Assembly (NCBI RefSeq): GCF_050589625.1
Contig: NZ_JBNGOP010000008.1
Span: forward strand, 102,247 to 166,246
Origin: Pelagihabitans sp947500445
Lineage (GTDB): Bacteria > Bacteroidota > Bacteroidia > Flavobacteriales > Flavobacteriaceae
Length of the DNA: 64,000 bases
Direction of reading: 5' to 3'
Both the position numbers and the translations under genes were made by a program. The notes below the pieces were generated by a model. That model did not search any database, had not been told where the DNA came from, and was given only the letters and a program-made list of their open reading frames with translations. Below are positions 8,021 through 14,994 of this stretch, in pieces (position 1 is the stretch's first letter; each line of letters begins with the position of its first letter).

Positions 8021-8239
8021 TCAATCTTCCCAACCGCAAAGGGTCCTCCCCATTGCTTTGGCCTTTGTTTTGGTAACCGCGTATATTTTGGTGGAACAGC
8101 GGGAAAGGCCCCTACAGGAGGCTGTGTAGTGGTACCTTTTACTTCCTTTGCCCTTGCAGATATAGACTTTGGTTTCATCAAAAGTGGTAGGTGTTAGAAA
8201 CAGAAATGAACTGAATAGCAGTAGCGAAAGCATTTCCAT
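8021..8239 (-). CDS. Small secreted cysteine-containing protein
   Basis: The 72-residue protein has an N-terminal signal-like hydrophobic segment (MEMLSLLLFSSFLFLTPT) and a short mature part with four Cys: VYICKGKGSKRYHYTASCRGLSRCST, then GRTLCGWED. The pattern of an aromatic/His patch followed by a Cys-rich CRGLSxC element and a final LCGWE is typical of a family of short exported Bacteroidota proteins of unknown role. Disulfide pairing or metal binding is possible. It follows the HsdR-N-like gene by 12 bases on the same strand and precedes a strong terminator, so it is the last gene of that unit. Confidence 0.7.
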   Translation of the reverse strand: MEMLSLLLFSSFLFLTPTTFDETKVYICKGKGSKRYHYTASCRGLSRCSTKIYAVTKTKAKAMGRTLCGWED

Positions 8240-8251
8240 GGCTTCTTGGCT

Positions 8252-9304
8252 TTAATCTTGCTCATAATCGGCCACAGTTTGTAACAGGGCTTCCGCGAAC
8301 TCATAGATCGAGTCGATCGATTCAATGGCATGTTTGGTTTCGTTTTTATCCTTTTCGAATACGCCCAAGTACTTCTTTCGACCATTGAGGTGTAGCCTGC
8401 ACAACGGTTTTCTGTTGTTGTCGTCGAGGAGAATACCGAAGTACGATTGGGTATCCCGATAGGCGATACGTGCGACCGGTAGTTTTCTCCTGAGAATGGC
8501 CACCACAATACGGAACCCCTCCAATTCCTCCTCAGTGGTAACGACTTTGCTACGCTCTTGTGGCTCCGGCACTTCCTCTTGTTGCTGCTCCGCTTCCTTG
8601 TTCAAGGCCGCGTTCAACCGGTCGTTCACCCTGTCGCTCAGGGTTTGGGTAAAGGCCCTGCCTACCAAATCGGTGAATTCCCCCAACACCTTTTCGGTAA
8701 GCCGGCCCGTATGTACCTTACCGGCGAATAGTTTTACGAACGGTAATGAGGGGGATTGCAATTCCGCAAGGATCAATTTTTTAAGCTCTTTGGTATATTT
8801 TAGGGCACTGGCATTGTCCACTATTTTTTCAACATCGAAGTTCGATTTATGAAACTTGGTGATCTCGTGAACCGTACCTTCCTTTAGGGTAGTAATATCA
8901 AATTCCAGAAAAGGTTTTTCGTCCATTTTATTGGTCGCTTCCAGATCGGTGTAAAACCGATACTCGATACCATTGGTCAATAGGGCAAACCGGGTTTTGG
9001 AGGCATGGAAATAGCGTATCAATTGGGAGTTGTGTGCGTCCAATTTCTCTTTCCAACTTTTACATTCGATGATAAGGATCGGCTGGCCGTCCTGAAAAAT
9101 GGCGTAGTCTACCTTTTCGCCTTTTTTGAGTCCGATGTCGGCCGTGAATTCGGGTACGACCTCTATGGGATTGAAGGTATCATATCCCAAGGCATTGATA
9201 AAGGGGAGCACAAAGGCATGCTTGGTCGATTCTTCGGTAGTGATCTGGTCTTTGAGCTTGCCTATTTTTTCGGCAAGGGCTTTTAATTGGGTTTGGAGTT
9301 GCAT
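8252..9304 (-). CDS. Stand-alone HsdR N-terminal (PD-(D/E)XK) nuclease-like protein
   Basis: The first 150 of 350 residues match the N-terminal nuclease domain of type I restriction R subunits. The PD-(D/E)XK core is visible: E25 in a helix, D66 in KVDYAIF, E80-C-K82 in LIIECKSW, and Q94 in the following helix (QLIRYF). The rest has no helicase motifs; it contains a Glu/Gln-rich linker at about 240-258 and a C-terminal domain (about 260-345) with a beta-rich pattern. No HsdM or HsdS genes are near, so this is not a complete restriction system. Such solitary proteins are widespread in Bacteroidota and usually annotated as type I restriction enzyme HsdR N-terminal domain proteins; their role is unsettled. 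Catalytic residues appear intact. Confidence 0.85.
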   Translation of the reverse strand: MQLQTQLKALAEKIGKLKDQITTEESTKHAFVLPFINALGYDTFNPIEVVPEFTADIGLKKGEKVDYAIFQDGQPILIIECKSWKEKLDAHNSQLIRYFHASKTRFALLTNGIEYRFYTDLEATNKMDEKPFLEFDITTLKEGTVHEITKFHKSNFDVEKIVDNASALKYTKELKKLILAELQSPSLPFVKLFAGKVHTGRLTEKVLGEFTDLVGRAFTQTLSDRVNDRLNAALNKEAEQQQEEVPEPQERSKVVTTEEELEGFRIVVAILRRKLPVARIAYRDTQSYFGILLDDNNRKPLCRLHLNGRKKYLGVFEKDKNETKHAIESIDSIYEFAEALLQTVADYEQD

Positions 9305-9323
9305 AAGGGTGAAGGATTCGAAT

Positions 9324-9854
9324 TCAATTTTTTCTGGTGTGTGGTCTTACCCATACTCTTTTTCCAGATTTTGTGGTACGGTAATGGCCACGAACATTTA
9401 CCGGTTTTGAATAGTCCAAAGTTTTCCGGTAAGCAGATTTTTTTGATTGCTTAAGCGCTGATGGCTTTTGAAAAGCGATGTGAAGAAGATGGAGAGGTAA
9501 TGCGTCATGATTTTCAAGATTATAAGCGTCTATAAAACCTGTAAGACCATTGTACTCCACTTTGAAATGATATTGTTTTTTATTGATAATTCTGATGATT
9601 GAACCATTTGGTATTATAGCTATAGTTTTACTTCCGATTTTTCGCTTCAAATTTATTGTTGAGTATTGGTATTTCTTTCGTACTTCAATAAAGTATCCGT
9701 TTTCTTGAACCTCCTCAGTGATTTTTGATTTTAGTTCTTTTATTTTTTTTTCTAATTTGATTACTTCTTTATGAAGACTATCTACCTTTTGATTTTGTTG
9801 AGGAAAAACGCTGAAAAAAGAAAAAATCATTATGCCTAATATCCTGTTTTTCAT
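9324..9854 (-). CDS. Secreted protein with coiled coil and SH3-like domain
   Basis: The 176-residue protein begins with a signal peptide (MKNRILGIMIFSFFSVFPQQ). It continues with a short coiled coil at about 24-48 (HKEVIKLEKKIKELKSKI), then a beta-rich segment (about 50-112) that resembles a bacterial SH3 module: repeated short strands with IGSKTIAIIPNGSIIRII and YNGLTGFIDAYNL. The C-terminus is basic and ends with HYRTTKSGKRVWVRPHTRK, a short motif seen at the end of many small exported Bacteroidota proteins. Binding to cell wall or another surface polymer is plausible for an SH3-like domain but not shown. A palindrome sits about 45 bases upstream. Confidence 0.7.
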   Translation of the reverse strand: MKNRILGIMIFSFFSVFPQQNQKVDSLHKEVIKLEKKIKELKSKITEEVQENGYFIEVRKKYQYSTINLKRKIGSKTIAIIPNGSIIRIINKKQYHFKVEYNGLTGFIDAYNLENHDALPLHLLHIAFQKPSALKQSKKSAYRKTLDYSKPVNVRGHYRTTKSGKRVWVRPHTRKN

Positions 9855-9895
9855 GATGATTTATTTATTCTCCAAACCTACACCCATCAAAAAAG

Positions 9896-9923
9896 AATCC
9901 CTTACGGATATCCGTAAGGGATT
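9896..9923. promoter_or_regulatory. 28-bp palindrome containing the 16-bp candidate operator
   Basis: The perfect inverted repeat AATCCCTTACGGAT / ATCCGTAAGGGATT spans 28 bases. Its centre is the same TTACGGATATCCGTAA found upstream of the YegP-like gene. It lies 42 bases upstream of the SH3-like gene and 32 bases after the response regulator stop. On the minus strand a run of six T follows, so it could also work as the terminator of the regulator gene; operator and terminator functions may coincide. Confidence 0.55.
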
Positions 9924-9955
9924 GGCATTCTTTTCTTTGAAATGATATAATACGG

Positions 9956-10621
9956 TTAAATTTTACCTTTTCGAGCCAGTTTGGCAATAAGGTTTTGGGT
10001 GTTGCGTGCACCAAACGCATCAAAAAGCTTACTCACTTTTTTATCGATGGTACTTTCGCTGTTAGGTTTAATATTTTCCCGTTTGAACTTTTCGGAGATT
10101 TCTTTTTTGGTCAATCCTTCGGCCAGTTCTTTTAATATCATTAAATCGAACGCGTCCATTTCAAAAACGGTATCGGTACTGTTCAGGTCGATCTGTGGCG
10201 ATACATAGGTTCTATTGTGGTATACTTCATGTATGGCTTTGGTCAGTTCCAGCAGCCCGTCCCGGCCTTTGCATACATAAGCGTTGATATGCAGTTCTTT
10301 GAACAATGGGTTTATTTCTGCCGGATTGTCGATCATGGAATTTACGATTACCTTCAGTGTAGGGTCCAGTTTTCGCAAGGTTGTAATAAGGGCCTGCCCC
10401 GAAGTGATCCTGCGAGTTACATGGTTTTTTTTAAAATGAAGGTCCGTAATGAGCAGGTCGTACGGTACGTTGTTTTGTTGGGCCACCTTAAACCGGTTGT
10501 AGGCCTTGTCACAATACAGCTCTTGTTGTATTTCTTGAATTTGTAACTTGTTTTTCAACGCGTCGGCAATACCTTGGCTTTCCCCTTGAAAATCTTCGGC
10601 AATCAATATTTTTTGGAACAT
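9956..10621 (-). CDS. Response regulator, LuxR-type HTH
   Basis: The 221-residue protein has a receiver domain (about 1-125) with acidic residues in ILIAEDFQGE, the phospho-acceptor D60 in LLITDLHF, and the conserved Lys in YVCKGRDG. A LuxR/NarL-like helix-turn-helix follows at about 150-215 (DLMILKELAEGLTKKEISEK, then STIDKKVSKLFDAFGARN). The start at 10621 (MFQKILIAED) is chosen because it begins directly at the first receiver strand and leaves a 10-base gap from the kinase gene; a longer reading overlaps the kinase. It is the cytoplasmic output partner of the adjacent kinase. Target sites are unknown, but a repeated palindrome lies beside several neighbouring genes. Confidence 0.93.
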   Translation of the reverse strand: MFQKILIAEDFQGESQGIADALKNKLQIQEIQQELYCDKAYNRFKVAQQNNVPYDLLITDLHFKKNHVTRRITSGQALITTLRKLDPTLKVIVNSMIDNPAEINPLFKELHINAYVCKGRDGLLELTKAIHEVYHNRTYVSPQIDLNSTDTVFEMDAFDLMILKELAEGLTKKEISEKFKRENIKPNSESTIDKKVSKLFDAFGARNTQNLIAKLARKGKI

Positions 10622-10631
10622 GGGATGTGTT

Positions 10632-12569
10632 TTAATAAGGCGCTCTGATGAGGGCTTTAAAACCTTTGTTTTTCGCTGTCTCAAAAATAATACTTCCATT
10701 AATCGCCCGAATACGCTTTTCCGTATTCAATAGTCCATTTTTATGCATCACCTCTTCTTTCGAGGCGCCTACGCCATAATCTTTATAGGTGATGCTCAGG
10801 GCATTTTTTTGTTGTTCAAAACGGACTTCGATCAAGTCGGCCTTGCTGTGTTTTTGCATGTTGATCATCAATTCTTGAAGCACTTTGAAAATCGTTTTTT
10901 TGGTGAAATCCGGTACGGTATTCCATTGCATTGTTTTCTCCCCTATGGTCATCAGGCTTTTATTGGGGCAATATCTTTTGAGCATGGTGGCCAAGAGGTG
11001 TTGGAAATTTGGCCCGGTATCGATATCGTTGATTTCTCTGGAAAAATCCCGACTGGAATCATAGATATTCCCGATTACCTTTTTTACCGTCGCTTTGGGG
11101 GTATTGGTGTCCAATAGCATCATGGCATGGTTCAGTTGCCCGGCGAAATCGTCATGAATACGTTGCGACATGGCGACTTCCGTATCATATACTTCTTTTT
11201 GTTTTTCCCTTTCGGCAACTTGCCTTTGGCGTTTGGCACGTTGCACAAAGTAATACCCGGTAAACCCTAAAGACAGTAGCAGCAATATCCCTGCAGCCAA
11301 GGAGATGATCTTCTGATTGCGCTCTTGGGCAACTTCCAGCTCTTTTTGTGCGTTCTCCTTTTCCAATCGTAAAATCGACTCTTGTTTGCGCTGGTCGTCG
11401 TATTTGTATTTGGCAAATTGGGTTTTCACCCTTAGGCCCTGTTTGTAAAGACTGTCCTGTAGAAAAACATATCGGTCGCGCAGGGGTACATTTTTTGGTT
11501 GCAATTCCATTAAAAATCGAAGTGCATCTTTTTCTGCTCGTGGAATAGTTAGGGTTTTTGACAAGGTGATGACCGAATCAAAATAGGCTTTTGCCTTTCC
11601 CGGTTCGGTTTTGCTATAAAATTCACCCAAGTGGGTATAGCTTGCGAGTTGTCCCCGTTTGTCGTTTTGAAGTTTTCTCCATTCCAAAGGTTTTTGAAAT
11701 GCTGTTGGCGCTACGTCCTCTCCTTTATGCCATTGGGCATAAGCCAGGTTATCCAGCACCCTTGCGCGCGCTCGTTTATTTTTAAGGGAAACGGTATCCT
11801 TTTTAAGCTTTTTTAAAAGCGTTATGGCCAGGTCGTATTTTTTGGAGTCAATGTAGGTAGCGGCGAGGTTGTTTTGGTAGACCTGTCGTTCTTTTTCAAA
11901 AGGAGCGTTGTCTATGGCGATGGAGTAATACGTTATGGCGTCGGGATAGTTGAGCAATTTTCTATGATCGGTGGCGAGGGCATTTTGGGCAGAACTGATG
12001 TACTTCGCGTCTTTTTCCAAGGTGAGATAATCCAATGATTCGGTTAAGGTTTCCTTGCTTCCAAAATAGTCGCCTTGAATTTTTTGTATAAGCCCCATGC
12101 TCATTAATCGTCGCCCCACATTACTACTATCTTTTAACGTTAAAAATGCGGTTTTTGAGGCGTTGAAGTGATAGAACGCACTGTCAAAAACTTGGAGTCT
12201 TTTGTAATATATTCCCAAGTTTTTATGTGCTTTACCTTGATATGATTTATTGGCAGATCGGTTGGCGGCATACAATAAATGGCGATCGTAAAAAACCGTG
12301 CTGTCCTGTTGCCCTGCCTTATGGTGAAGTATAGTTTTATGATCGATTACTGCCAAATGTAGGGAGTCGAAAGGCAATTTTTTGGAACGCTTAAAGGCGC
12401 TGTCCACAAATTGCATGCGTGCTTGTAGGTTCAGCTTCGTATTCTTACTTTTTTTCAATAACCGTAGAATAGAGGTTTTCTTTGGGCTTTTGAAAGATGC
12501 AGGTTCAAAATAATGGCAATTTGTACATAAGCACAACAAAAAAAGAAGGGATGAACGCTTGGTTAACAT
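10632..12569 (-). CDS. TPR-containing sensor histidine kinase (HisKA_3 type)
   Basis: The 645-residue protein starts with a lipoprotein-like or cleavable signal (LLFLLCLCTNC), so its sensor region lies in the periplasm. From about 80 to 370 it has TPR-like helical repeats. A membrane helix (IISLAAGILLLLSLGFTGYYF) lies near residue 430, after a coiled coil. The dimerisation domain carries H472 in QRIHDDFAGQLNHAM, as in LuxR-pairing kinases, and an HATPase domain follows with the N-box ELMINMQKHSKA and GVGAS. The start at 12569 is chosen because the signal begins there; the longer frame from 12620 runs into the upstream terminator. The response regulator gene follows after 10 bases. The signal sensed by the TPR part is unknown. 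Confidence 0.93.
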   Translation of the reverse strand: MLTKRSSLLFLLCLCTNCHYFEPASFKSPKKTSILRLLKKSKNTKLNLQARMQFVDSAFKRSKKLPFDSLHLAVIDHKTILHHKAGQQDSTVFYDRHLLYAANRSANKSYQGKAHKNLGIYYKRLQVFDSAFYHFNASKTAFLTLKDSSNVGRRLMSMGLIQKIQGDYFGSKETLTESLDYLTLEKDAKYISSAQNALATDHRKLLNYPDAITYYSIAIDNAPFEKERQVYQNNLAATYIDSKKYDLAITLLKKLKKDTVSLKNKRARARVLDNLAYAQWHKGEDVAPTAFQKPLEWRKLQNDKRGQLASYTHLGEFYSKTEPGKAKAYFDSVITLSKTLTIPRAEKDALRFLMELQPKNVPLRDRYVFLQDSLYKQGLRVKTQFAKYKYDDQRKQESILRLEKENAQKELEVAQERNQKIISLAAGILLLLSLGFTGYYFVQRAKRQRQVAEREKQKEVYDTEVAMSQRIHDDFAGQLNHAMMLLDTNTPKATVKKVIGNIYDSSRDFSREINDIDTGPNFQHLLATMLKRYCPNKSLMTIGEKTMQWNTVPDFTKKTIFKVLQELMINMQKHSKADLIEVRFEQQKNALSITYKDYGVGASKEEVMHKNGLLNTEKRIRAINGSIIFETAKNKGFKALIRAPY

Positions 12570-12601
12570 TGGGAAATATCTTTCGATAAAAGTATGGAAA
12601 T

Positions 12602-12631
12602 AAAAAAAGCCACACTGCAAAGTGTGGCTTT
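12602..12631 (-). terminator. Rho-independent terminator of the 51-residue lipoprotein gene
   Basis: A perfect 11-bp stem (AAAGCCACACT and complement) closes a four-base loop. On the minus strand it is followed by a T-run. It lies 20 bases past the stop at 12651 and 33 bases before the kinase start, so it separates the two transcripts. Confidence 0.85.
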
Positions 12632-12650
12632 GGATAATTGAACAAATGGA

Positions 12651-12806
12651 CTATCCATCCTCCCGTTCCTCATCAACATCCCCATCGTCTCCTTCCGTGG
12701 CCTGCGTTTCATACAGGGTATCGGTTTCAGCAATGGGTTCGCTGGTACAAGAAAATAAAAAGGTGTTGCATACTAGTGCCAATACGGCTATGATCGCTTT
12801 TTTCAT
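12651..12806 (-). CDS. 51-residue lipoprotein
   Basis: This short frame starts with MKKAIIAVLALVCN and has a lipobox-like FLFSC with the Cys at residue 20. The mature peptide is only 31 residues, strongly acidic, and ends in an Asp/Glu-rich tail (EGDDGDVDEEREDG). A perfect terminator follows its stop, which supports it as a real, separately transcribed gene. It is immediately upstream of the sensor kinase gene on the same strand. Function is unknown; small acidic lipoproteins of this kind are frequent in Flavobacteriaceae. A degenerate copy of the neighbourhood palindrome lies 165 bases upstream of its start. Confidence 0.75.
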   Translation of the reverse strand: MKKAIIAVLALVCNTFLFSCTSEPIAETDTLYETQATEGDDGDVDEEREDG

Positions 12807-13141
12807 AATTTTAAAATTTTCGGATTAAACAAAGAGGTGGCCGTCCGGGACGTTCCCGAATTTGTTTTTGCCAGCCACCCGTGAGTGTTGGAGTACTCCT
12901 TGTTTTGTGGAAAGTGAAATCCGGTAGACGGCAGCGTTAGGCTACTTTCCAATGGGCCAAACCCCACCGTTTACAGATTTCCGTAAGTATGATTTTTCTA
13001 GAAGTGCTATGTTAGCTTTGCATAGCGGTAATCATTGTTGAGACAAATTTATAATCATCCAAAGCTTATATTTATGGGGAGTTCCAAGAATTCCAATAGT
13101 TCTTAGAAATTCCATTTAAATCCAAAAACGCCAACCTAACG
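12807..13141. promoter_or_regulatory. Divergent intergenic region with degenerate palindrome
   Basis: This 335-base region separates the minus-strand 51-residue lipoprotein gene from the plus-strand gene at 13142. At 12971-12986 it holds TTACAGATTTCCGTAA, which differs from the palindrome at 7949 and 9902 at two of 16 positions. No small gene or terminator is obvious. Promoters for both flanking genes should lie here, but I cannot point to convincing -33/-7 boxes. Confidence 0.4.
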
Positions 13142-14140
13142 ATGGAAACAAAGACCAGTGATAGTTATCAAAAAGCGGTTTTAGCGAAGTACAAAAAGGA
13201 AAGAGGAGGAGAAATGAGCAGCTATTTGACAAAGCCCACACGGAGACAAATTCGGAAAGCTTGCTTATGGTTGTTGAACAAACGGAACACTAAAAATGAC
13301 CAACATACTTTAAGACTATTTTTTCAGTTCGAAGAAGACGATAACCGAATTTCAAAAATTCAAAAATTTGACGGAGACAAATTTCTTCCTATAATCAACT
13401 TCTTAAAGGGGAAAACTAGAAATACGAGTATTGAAAGTTTAGAGCTGATAGGCTGGCTGATTGACTTTCGCCCAAGGCCATTACAAGAATATTTGAAATC
13501 TGGGAATTTAGTTTTAGAAGAGGATGAATCAAGCCCGGAAACCTTAATAGTACCAGGGGAGTTTGATACAACAGATGTTAACGAATTAGAAAAAAGGTCG
13601 GAAGAAGAAAGGAAAAAGAAGGAAAATGAGAAAATAAAAAGAAAAAAAGAGGCGACGACATTAAAACAAAAAGAGAAAAAAGGAAGGAGCCGGCTAATTA
13701 TTACTATCAGTATCGCATTTGGAATGATTTGTTTTTTTGTGGGTATTCAAAATTGGCCGCTAATTTTTCCAAACAACAACCCTGGCACTAATGGTTGCCT
13801 AACCTGGGCCGATTCGCTATACGTAGAGGTGGCCTGCGATATAGGGCCTTATTCAGAATTTGGTACAGAAGTGAAGCCTATTGAACAAATACCATCGAGA
13901 AACATGCGCAAAGTAAAGGTACATGCGGCATATGATTTTTTTACCGAGGACAACAAACCCCGTATATGGTATTATAAGAGCAAGGACGGGGAAATCGAAT
14001 ATTTTACATATCCCGGTAGGCATCCCACCAATGGAGAAACGTTAAAAAAGATTACCCCCTATATTATTGAAAAGTATGTGGATAAACATCGGTACAACGC
14101 AGGTTCTTTTTTAGCGCCCAATAATACCAACAAGAATTGA
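13142..14140 (+). CDS. Single-pass membrane protein, unknown function
   Basis: The 332-residue protein has three parts. The N-terminal cytoplasmic region (about 25-125) is helical (RRQIRKACLWLLNKRN; SLELIGWLIDFRPRPLQEYL). A charged Glu/Lys coiled coil follows (about 155-180), then one membrane helix (LIITISIAFGMICFFVGI, about 183-205). The outer domain (about 215-325) has a beta-rich pattern beginning with a Cys (NGCLTWADSLYVEVACDIG) and continuing with PRIWYYKSKDGEIEYFTYPG. Related outer domains occur in Bacteroidota membrane proteins of unknown role. It could pass a signal across the inner membrane, but there is no catalytic motif. A shorter start at the Met near 13214 is possible. Confidence 0.75.
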   Translation: METKTSDSYQKAVLAKYKKERGGEMSSYLTKPTRRQIRKACLWLLNKRNTKNDQHTLRLFFQFEEDDNRISKIQKFDGDKFLPIINFLKGKTRNTSIESLELIGWLIDFRPRPLQEYLKSGNLVLEEDESSPETLIVPGEFDTTDVNELEKRSEEERKKKENEKIKRKKEATTLKQKEKKGRSRLIITISIAFGMICFFVGIQNWPLIFPNNNPGTNGCLTWADSLYVEVACDIGPYSEFGTEVKPIEQIPSRNMRKVKVHAAYDFFTEDNKPRIWYYKSKDGEIEYFTYPGRHPTNGETLKKITPYIIEKYVDKHRYNAGSFLAPNNTNKN

Positions 14141-14580
14141 ACTATTATGGCAAAACACCTTTTAAGAATCATTTGGCAGCACTAGCTGCAAAAATATAGC
14201 ATATTCCATAATTCCGATGAACAAAACGTACACGACCGAGCACACGCCTTTCTTCCGGTAAAATCCTATAATTCTTACAAATTATACAGTAATTATTACG
14301 GATTATACATCCTTAAAGTTTTGCCCCGTACTTCTATTTTACCTTGCCCTCAGTTTTAAAAAAGCGTCCGCCCGATGCTCACCAAACGGGCAAAGTTTTT
14401 GGAGAACACCAACAACGTACACGGTGCGTAAATCCTGGTCCGAGAACGGTAAAGACCATACTTTTTGAAACACGGCCGATAGTTCTGGCCGTTCCTTTGC
14501 TTCCCCCAACCAATGTTACCGTAAATCGGTAGAACATGAAATTTCCCCCCTTTAAAACGTAATCTTAAACTATTTATATT
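14141..14580. promoter_or_regulatory. 440-base leader region of the MNIO unit with paired direct repeats
   Basis: The notable feature is a direct repeat, TTACAAATTATACA at 14275-14288 and TTACGGATTATACA at 14296-14309, spaced 21 bases start to start, i.e. two helical turns. This suggests binding by a dimeric activator on one face of the DNA. The second copy begins with TTACGGAT, the half-site of the palindrome found near the two-component genes. A short plus-strand reading at 14344-14532 has no features and I do not count it as a gene. Confidence 0.4.
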
Positions 14581-14985
14581 ATGGAAACTAAAATGAAGCG
14601 AGTATCAAAAGGAGCGATCCGATTATCCATTCCGGCGAAGGTCGCCTACAATGCGGATACTTTTAGAAAAAGCGTTTTTAATTTACTGGACGAACTGGGC
14701 TGTCCCAAATGCTTTTCGGGGGTTGACTGTTACTTTACCAACATACGGGACTATCTCGTAAACCCGAGCGACCTAAGTGTTACGCCGATTGAGGAGACGG
14801 CAAACTTGGCAAAGCCCATTTCATTTCAAGGCAACACGTTAAATGTTGGTCTAAGCCAGGAAACCGCCTATAACATTGACAAAATAGAGGTGGCGTTAAA
14901 GGATATTTTTGAGGAAATCGGTTGTTTGGCCTGTTGTTCCGGACAGGACATTTTCTTTCAAGAACAATTTGAACGTAACTTTTAA
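14581..14985 (+). CDS. Cys-motif protein, candidate MNIO substrate
   Basis: The 134-residue protein consists of two copies of the same module. Copy one (about 12-52) ends with LDELGCPKCFSGVDCYF, and copy two (about 86-127) ends with FEEIGCLACCSGQDIFF. Each has a beta strand, a YN-containing turn (VAYNADTF; TAYNIDKI) and an amphipathic helix before the G-C-x-x-C-x-S-G-x-D motif. Cys are C41, C44, C50, C115, C118 and C119. There is no signal peptide. The stop is 9 bases before a DUF692/MNIO gene, and MNIO enzymes modify Cys, Asp or Asn residues of small genetically encoded substrates, so a substrate role is likely. It lacks a clear leader/core layout, so it might instead be a metal-binding helper protein. 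Confidence 0.75.
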   Translation: METKMKRVSKGAIRLSIPAKVAYNADTFRKSVFNLLDELGCPKCFSGVDCYFTNIRDYLVNPSDLSVTPIEETANLAKPISFQGNTLNVGLSQETAYNIDKIEVALKDIFEEIGCLACCSGQDIFFQEQFERNF

Positions 14986-14994
14986 TGCCAGACG

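Noticed and set aside
8252..9304. Reading the HsdR-N protein as part of a restriction-modification or defence system
   Set aside because: No HsdM, HsdS, helicase motifs or other defence genes nearby; solitary copies are common, so only the nuclease-like domain is claimed.
14175..14190. Short GCAGC/GCTGC hairpin after the gene ending at 14140 as a terminator
   Set aside because: The stem is only five base pairs and the following A-rich run is on the wrong strand for the plus-strand gene.
14344..14532. 62-residue plus-strand frame upstream of the MNIO unit
   Set aside because: No signal, motif or operon spacing; composition like random AT/GC-mixed leader sequence.
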